Shown here: positions 7,443 through 10,591 of the stretch, one piece after another | Layout of the letters: each line of letters opens with the position of its first letter | Numbering within the stretch: the stretch's first letter is position 1 | Source of the DNA: DATLHO01 sp035539855 | GTDB taxonomy: Bacteria; Bacteroidota; Ignavibacteria; OLB7 | DNA: 10,591 nt | Direction of reading: 5' to 3' | Assembly (NCBI GenBank): GCA_035539855.1 | Contig: DATLHO010000198.1 | Location: 1 to 10,591, forward strand | Notes under the pieces: generated by a model | Told to the model about the DNA's origin: nothing | Databases searched by the model: none | The model's input: only the letters and a program-made list of their open reading frames with translations | Translations under genes and position numbers: made by a program

Positions 7443-7590
7443 GAACTTCATGACCACGATGCGAACGGTGCCGCTTGGCGGGTTTGCCGCCGACGAGCTG
7501 AAGTTGATCAGGCGCAGCGTAACCGTGTCGGTGCCCGAGGCCCGCCGCCGCTGATGGTCGAACCATAGGCCGTAACGGCGCCGGCGTATC
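7443..7590 (-). pseudogene. Possible decayed C-terminal remnant of a beta-rich protein
   Basis: On the minus strand, 7535-7443 translates to a segment with alternating strands: GTDTVTLRLINFSSSAAN, then PSGTVRIVVMKF. This resembles the last strands of phage-structural or secreted hypothetical proteins that end soon after such a motif. There is no stop after KF: the next codon is CAG, one change from TAG. The segment just before it reads plausibly only in a different frame (AVTAYGSTISGGG, about 7590-7540), so a frameshift lies near 7540. No start codon or intact upstream body remains before the terminator at 7641. The family resemblance is from memory and the call is weak. The rest of 7349-7640 holds nothing else I can support. 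Confidence 0.28.
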
Positions 7591-7640
7591 CGACAGCTCC
7601 CGGATGGTGACTGCGGGGAGCCTTTCCTGCAGCTGGAATC

Positions 7641-7681
7641 GAAGAAGCCCCCGGCACCAAACGGCACCGGGGGCTCTTCTT
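7641..7681. terminator. Bidirectional intrinsic terminator between rpoC and the TPR-HTH gene
   Basis: A strong hairpin pairs AGCCCCCGG (7646-7654) with CCGGGGGCT (7667-7675) around a 12-nt loop. It can be extended by GAAG (7641-7644) pairing with CTTC (7676-7679), leaving one bulged A. On the plus strand it is followed by TCTTCTTATTCG. On the minus strand the GAAGA side reads as a T-rich CTTCTTCGATTCC tail. It lies 15 nt past the rpoC stop, so its main job is ending the rpoC transcript. It would also stop transcription from the TPR-HTH gene, which converges on it from about 290 nt upstream. Confidence 0.85.
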
Positions 7682-7696
7682 ATTCGTGATCGAACA

Positions 7697-10591
7697 TCAC
7701 CCGATGATCTGCTTGTGGATCATCGACGGGCGAATCTCCTTCGACTTCTCGCGAGCGTCGAAGCTCTCGATGACGTTGCCGTTCGTGCTCGTGACCAGGA
7801 GATCGGAGTACTTGCGCAGTCCGGTTCCCGCGGGAATCAGACGGCCCATGATCACGTTCTCCTTGAGGCCGACGAGGTTGTCGACCTTGGCCTCGACCGC
7901 GGCGTCGGTGAGCACTTTCGTCGTCTCCTGGAACGATGCGGCCGAGATGAACGACTCGGTCGTCAGTGACGCCTGGGTGATTCCGAGCAGCATCGGATCC
8001 GACGTCGCCGGCTCGGCGTCGCGGGCCTCGGCGACCTTCTTCGACTTCTTCTTGAGCTCGAGGTTGGTCTCCTTGAACTTCCGCTTGTTGACGAGCGAGC
8101 CCACCTTGAAGCGGCTGTCGCCCTTCTCGGTGACCACGACCTTCTGCTTGACCTCGTCGTTCTCCTCTTCGAACTTGAAGCGGTCGACCTGGTCGCCCTC
8201 GAGGAACCGCGTGTCGCCGGCGTCGGCGATGCGGACCTTCTGGAGCATCTGGCGCGCGATGACCTCGATGTGCTTGTCGTTGATCTTCACGCCCTGCATC
8301 CGGTAGACCTCCTGGATCTCGTTGACGATGTACTCCTGAACGGAGCCCACGCCCTTGATGCGCAGAAGATCGTGCGGATCGGTCGATCCGTCGGAGAGGC
8401 GCTCGCCCGAGCGGACGAAGTCGCCTTCCTGAACGAGCACGTGCTTGCCGAAGCTGACGGTGTAGTCCATGCGCGTGCGACCGTCGAGCGAGGTAACCAC
8501 GACGACGCGGTTGCCACGCTTGGGCTTGTCGAACGAGATGATGCCGTCGATGTCCGAGACGACCGAGGGCTGCTGCGGCGAGCGGGCCTCGAACAGCTCG
8601 GTCACGCGCGGCAGACCGCCGGTGATGTCCGAGGTCTTGCCGACCTCCTTCGGGATCTTCGCCAGCACCGTTCCCGGCTGCACGTCCTCGCCCTCGTCGA
8701 CGTTGATGTGCGCGCGGATCGGGATCACGTAGTGCTGGATCAGCGCGCCGTTCTCGTCGAGCACCTCGACGGTCGGGGTGCGCGTGCGATCCTTCGAGTC
8801 GATCGTGACCTTCGTGATGTAGCCCGTCTGCTCATCCGGCTCGTCACGGTAGGTGACGTTCGGGATGAGGTCCTTGTAGCGGACCGTGCCGGCGCGATCG
8901 GTGAGGATCACGTTGTTGTACGGATCCCACTCGTAGAGCACGTCGGCCTTGGCCACCGGCTCTCCCTCGGCGACGCGGAGCACCGAGCCATACGCCACGT
9001 CGTAGCGCATGATCACGCGGTTGTCCGCATCCATCACGGTGATCGCTCCGGCGCGGCCGGTGACGACGCGCGCCGAGCGCGTCATGCCGGTGTCCGGATC
9101 GGTGTCGTGACGCTCGATGAACTTGATCCCCTCGTAGGCGACCTTGCCCTCGGACTTCGTCTGCACCGTGCTCTGCGCGGAGATCAGCGAGGCGGTACCA
9201 CCCGTGTGGAACGTGCGCAGCGTCAGCTGCGTGCCCGGCTCACCAATCGACTGCGCCGCGACGATGCCGACGGCCTCGCCGACGTTGGCGAGGTTGCCCG
9301 TCGTCAGGTTCGTGCCGTAGCACGCCGCGCAGATGCCGCGACGCGACTCGCACGCGAGCACCGAGCGGATCATCACCGACTCGATCGCCGTCTGCGAGAT
9401 CACCTGCGCGACGTCGTCCTTGATGAGCTCGCCCTTCTTGACGACGACCACGTTCGTCAGAGGATCGATGATGTCCTGCAACGCCGTGCGGCCGAGAATC
9501 CTCTCGTGCAGGTGCTCCTTGACGTTCTCGCCCTCCTTCAACGCGCGCATCTCGACGCCGCGGATCGTTCCGCAGTCGTGCTCGGAGATGATCGCGTCCT
9601 GGGCGACGTCGATCAGTCGACGCGTCAGGTAGCCTGCATCGGCCGTCTTGAGCGCCGTGTCGGCGAGACCCTTACGCGCGCCGTGCGTCGAGATGAAGTA
9701 CTCGAGGATCGAAAGACCCTCCTTGAAGTTCGACGTGATCGGGTTCTCGATGAGCTCGCCGATGGCGCCCGAGAGCGACTTCTGCGGCTTGGCCATGAGA
9801 CCTCGCATGCCCGCCAGCTGGCGGATCTGCTCTGTCGATCCTCGCGCCTTCGAGTCGAGCATCATCCAGAAGGTGTTGAAGCCCTGGTCGGCGACCTTGA
9901 GCGCCGACTGAAGGTGGCTCGACACCTTGTTCGTGGCGTTCGACCAGACGTCGATCACCTTGTTGTAGCGCTCGGAGTTCGTGATGACGCCTTCGAGATA
10001 GAAGTTCTGAAGACGGTCGACCTCCTTCTGCGCCTTGGCGATGATCGGGTCCTTCTCCTTCGGCACGAGCACGTCGGAGATCGACACCGACAGTCCGCCG
10101 CGGGTGGAGTAGGTGAAGCCGAGGTTCTTCAGGTCGTCGAGGAAGCGAACAGTCTTCAGTGAACCGGCGCGGCGGAAGCAGTCGGAGATCAGTCGCGTGA
10201 GCTCCTTCTTCGTCAGCAGCGTGTCCATGAAGCCGAGCTCCGACGGCACGATCTCGTTGAAGATCACGCGGCCGGCGGTCGTCTCGACCATCTTCCCGTC
10301 GACTCGCACCTTGATCTTCGCGTGCAGGTGCAGGCGATTGCAGTTGTGCGCGACGATGACCTCCACCGGCGAGGAGAACACGAGTCCCTCACCCTGCAGG
10401 CCCGGACGGGTCTTCGTCAGGTAGTAGCACCCGAGAACCATGTCCTGCGACGGAACGGTGATCGGGTCGCCCGACTGCGCCGAGATGATGTTGTGCGACG
10501 AGAGCATCAGGAGGATGGCCTCGAGCTGCGCATCGTAGCTCAGCGGGATATGCACGGCCATCTGGTCACCGTCGAAGTCGGCGTTGAACGC
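7697..10591 (-). CDS. rpoC: RNA polymerase beta' subunit, C-terminal two thirds (cut by window edge)
   Basis: 964 residues of the largest core RNA polymerase subunit, which holds the catalytic centre. The gene enters from the right edge, and the first visible residues are AFNADFDGDQM, the absolutely conserved Mg-binding NADFDGD motif, so the frame runs past the ATG at 10561. Downstream in order: the secondary-channel region; the bridge helix with HGARKGLADTALKTADAGYL (nt about 9608-9685); zinc-site cysteines in EHDCG (9572-9574) and CESRRGICAAC (about 9320-9353); and the trigger helices and loop VGIVAAQSIGEPG...LRTFHTGG (about 9198-9272). An insert-type barrel region follows, and then the C-terminal GLKENVIMGRLIPAGTG motif. 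It ends normally at TGA 7699-7697, 15 nt before a strong terminator, so it is probably the last gene of an rpoB-rpoC operon. The missing N-terminal third and rpoB should lie to the right. Confidence 0.98.
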   Translation of the reverse strand, partial: AFNADFDGDQMAVHIPLSYDAQLEAILLMLSSHNIISAQSGDPITVPSQDMVLGCYYLTKTRPGLQGEGLVFSSPVEVIVAHNCNRLHLHAKIKVRVDGKMVETTAGRVIFNEIVPSELGFMDTLLTKKELTRLISDCFRRAGSLKTVRFLDDLKNLGFTYSTRGGLSVSISDVLVPKEKDPIIAKAQKEVDRLQNFYLEGVITNSERYNKVIDVWSNATNKVSSHLQSALKVADQGFNTFWMMLDSKARGSTEQIRQLAGMRGLMAKPQKSLSGAIGELIENPITSNFKEGLSILEYFISTHGARKGLADTALKTADAGYLTRRLIDVAQDAIISEHDCGTIRGVEMRALKEGENVKEHLHERILGRTALQDIIDPLTNVVVVKKGELIKDDVAQVISQTAIESVMIRSVLACESRRGICAACYGTNLTTGNLANVGEAVGIVAAQSIGEPGTQLTLRTFHTGGTASLISAQSTVQTKSEGKVAYEGIKFIERHDTDPDTGMTRSARVVTGRAGAITVMDADNRVIMRYDVAYGSVLRVAEGEPVAKADVLYEWDPYNNVILTDRAGTVRYKDLIPNVTYRDEPDEQTGYITKVTIDSKDRTRTPTVEVLDENGALIQHYVIPIRAHINVDEGEDVQPGTVLAKIPKEVGKTSDITGGLPRVTELFEARSPQQPSVVSDIDGIISFDKPKRGNRVVVVTSLDGRTRMDYTVSFGKHVLVQEGDFVRSGERLSDGSTDPHDLLRIKGVGSVQEYIVNEIQEVYRMQGVKINDKHIEVIARQMLQKVRIADAGDTRFLEGDQVDRFKFEEENDEVKQKVVVTEKGDSRFKVGSLVNKRKFKETNLELKKKSKKVAEARDAEPATSDPMLLGITQASLTTESFISAASFQETTKVLTDAAVEAKVDNLVGLKENVIMGRLIPAGTGLRKYSDLLVTSTNGNVIESFDAREKSKEIRPSMIHKQIIG

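Noticed and set aside
8270..10162. A 630-codon open frame on the plus strand opposite rpoC
   Set aside because: It is the antisense of a certain rpoC coding region. Its translation is a monotonous Asp/Arg/Leu/Val/His mix with no motifs, as expected when a GC-rich gene is read backwards.
1..10591. CRISPR array, tRNA or rRNA gene, IS element or transposase
   Set aside because: No regularly spaced direct repeats, cloverleaf-like sequence, rRNA motif, terminal inverted repeats or transposase-like frame was seen anywhere in the window.

Overview
This GC-rich window looks like chromosomal DNA from the Bacteroidota/Chlorobiota group, perhaps a Kapabacteria- or Ignavibacteria-like lineage. Two observations point there. 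One intact secreted protein and one broken one end in a type IX secretion (T9SS/Por) C-terminal sorting domain. The RpoC sequence also reads like that group. The phylum placement is inference: no 16S gene is present and no search was run.

Layout, left to right. (1) The N-terminus of a SulP-family anion permease runs off the left edge on the minus strand. (2) A cluster of three related secreted beta-sandwich repeat proteins lies on the plus strand (523-2064, 2955-4025, 4085-5117). A minus-strand trimeric-type purine nucleoside phosphorylase (2142-2921) sits between the first and second. (3) A gap of about 300 nt with no supported feature. (4) A 641-residue TPR/coiled-coil protein with a LuxR-like C-terminal helix-turn-helix (5423-7348, plus). 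(5) A spacer of about 300 nt with a possible decayed coding remnant, ending in a strong bidirectional terminator. (6) The C-terminal two thirds of rpoC on the minus strand, entering from the right edge and beginning right at the catalytic NADFDGD motif.

The most notable feature is the state of the secreted-protein cluster. Gene 1 is complete: signal peptide, four repeat domains and a sorting domain. Gene 2 has the signal peptide and three domains but no sorting domain. Gene 3 has a signal peptide, two domains and a recognisable sorting domain, but the two halves are in different frames. Compared with its paralogues it lacks about 236 nt at the break, and one out-of-frame deletion would explain both the missing domain and the frameshift. 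The cluster therefore looks like a small paralogue family undergoing domain loss and decay, or one damaged by assembly. The TPR-HTH protein downstream is a candidate regulator, but nothing in the sequence proves a link. SulP, the phosphorylase and RpoC are ordinary housekeeping or transport genes. I do not see a clearly new defence, mobile or biosynthetic system.
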